A stretch of DNA of 64,000 nt from Lodderomyces elongisporus. Lineage: Eukaryota > Ascomycota > Pichiomycetes > Serinales > Debaryomycetaceae. This document shows, piece after piece, positions 63,688 through 64,000 of this stretch. The stretch is taken from the NCBI RefSeq assembly GCF_030384665.1, contig NC_083673.1, forward strand, positions 1,373,501 through 1,437,500, read 5' to 3'. The number at the start of each line of letters is the position of its first letter. Position 1 is the first letter of the stretch. The notes below the pieces were generated by a model. It was not told the DNA's origin. It saw nothing but the letters and a program-made list of their open reading frames with translations, and ran no database searches. A program made the translations under genes and the position numbers.

Positions 63688-64000
63688 TAGAATAATCAAG
63701 CCAAAACACAAAGCTTTACTAAATTGTTTCCGATATAGAGCAAGAACACCCCGTTTCTTTTCTTTTTCTGCTACTCCGACATCATCTCCTATATCAAAAT
63801 CCACATCACCACTAAAACCATCATCAACTACTAAACACATATCACCTTCAACTAAACGCACATCATCTTCCATCATGTCAAACATTTCACCATCGCCGAG
63901 CATTTCCCTGGACTATGCCTCTCTACACAGTACGTTGGCACCACATTTCTTGGGTCTAAATTCAGTCACCGAAGCAGAACCATCCAAAGTCACCGACTTT
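63641..64000 (+). CDS. ACC1: acetyl-CoA carboxylase, 5' part (runs off the window)
   Basis: The first 120 codons of a longer gene, cut by the window end. Residues from about 96 (LHSTLAPHFLGLNSV, then TDF) align without gaps to the start of fungal Acc1, the biotin enzyme that makes malonyl-CoA for fatty acids. The usual cytosolic start would be the in-frame ATG at 63875 (Met79, MSNISPSPSISLDYAS; Leu in that string is a CTG codon). Residues 1-78 are an in-frame extension beginning MRFLWLTRRYTNKSFSRII and continuing with many Arg/Lys, no acidic residue and RTPRFFSFSA, a typical mitochondrial presequence. A stop codon (TAA at 63629-63631) lies in frame just upstream of 63641. The biotin carboxylase domain is outside the window. 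Confidence 0.82.
   Translation, partial: MRFLWLTRRYTNKSFSRIIKPKHKALLNCFRYRARTPRFFSFSATPTSSPISKSTSPLKPSSTTKHISPSTKRTSSSIMSNISPSPSISLDYASLHSTLAPHFLGLNSVTEAEPSKVTDF

Overview
The window is nuclear DNA from an ascomycete budding yeast, most likely of the CUG-Ser (Candida/Lodderomyces) clade. It is AT-rich, with long homopolymer-rich intergenic regions and mostly intron-less genes. The proteins are typically yeast, including Zwf1, Yuh1, profilin, Uba2, Arg1, Rsm25 and Pfk26. Mitochondrial complex I subunits are present, which Saccharomyces lacks, and two transporters closely resemble Candida MDR1. CTG codons fall at positions that make better sense as serine. I see no rRNA, tRNA, transposon, CRISPR or viral sequence. 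The exact species is not established.

Layout. 1-11.3 kb: two tandem genes with C-terminal PB1-like domains, one with SH3 and PX-like regions (a Bem1-type scaffold), separated by a 4-kb intergenic region. 12.1-17.2 kb: an Ypk3/S6-kinase-like kinase, an unidentified multi-pass membrane protein and the ubiquitin hydrolase Yuh1. 17.9-18.7 kb: two box C/D snoRNAs, a 185-nt RNA that is probably snR190 and an unmistakable U14 (snR128). 19-28 kb: ZWF1 and two tandem MDR1-type drug exporters. 28.5-39.1 kb: a very long Pfk26-type enzyme, an LtrA-family membrane protein, an unidentified and possibly mitochondrial protein, and the mitoribosomal protein Rsm25. 39.4-42 kb: two small genes for complex I accessory subunits and one hypothetical gene. 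43.8-56.8 kb: profilin, UBA2, DPM1, NRP1, a pyruvate dehydrogenase kinase, JHD1 and ARG1. The correct ARG1 start lies across a 190-nt intron, and the gene has two Gcn4-type sites upstream. 58.9-64 kb: a Vhr1-family transcription factor and the 5' end of ACC1, which runs off the window.

The most interesting region is the right end. ACC1 has an in-frame ATG 78 codons upstream of the usual cytosolic start. The extension looks like a mitochondrial presequence, and an exact branch-point motif and 3' splice site lie inside it, paired with a perfect GTATGT 686 nt upstream. This suggests that splicing or promoter choice decides between cytosolic and mitochondrial acetyl-CoA carboxylase. A GC-rich island inside that candidate intron may be a structured RNA or a small spliced antisense gene. 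Other points of note are the snR190-U14 pair, hidden coding sequence downstream of NRP1, a Pfk26-type enzyme with an intact phosphatase histidine, a TGACTC array in front of the Vhr1-family gene, and an unusual GATC-rich repeat with perfect palindromes between the two MDR1 genes.
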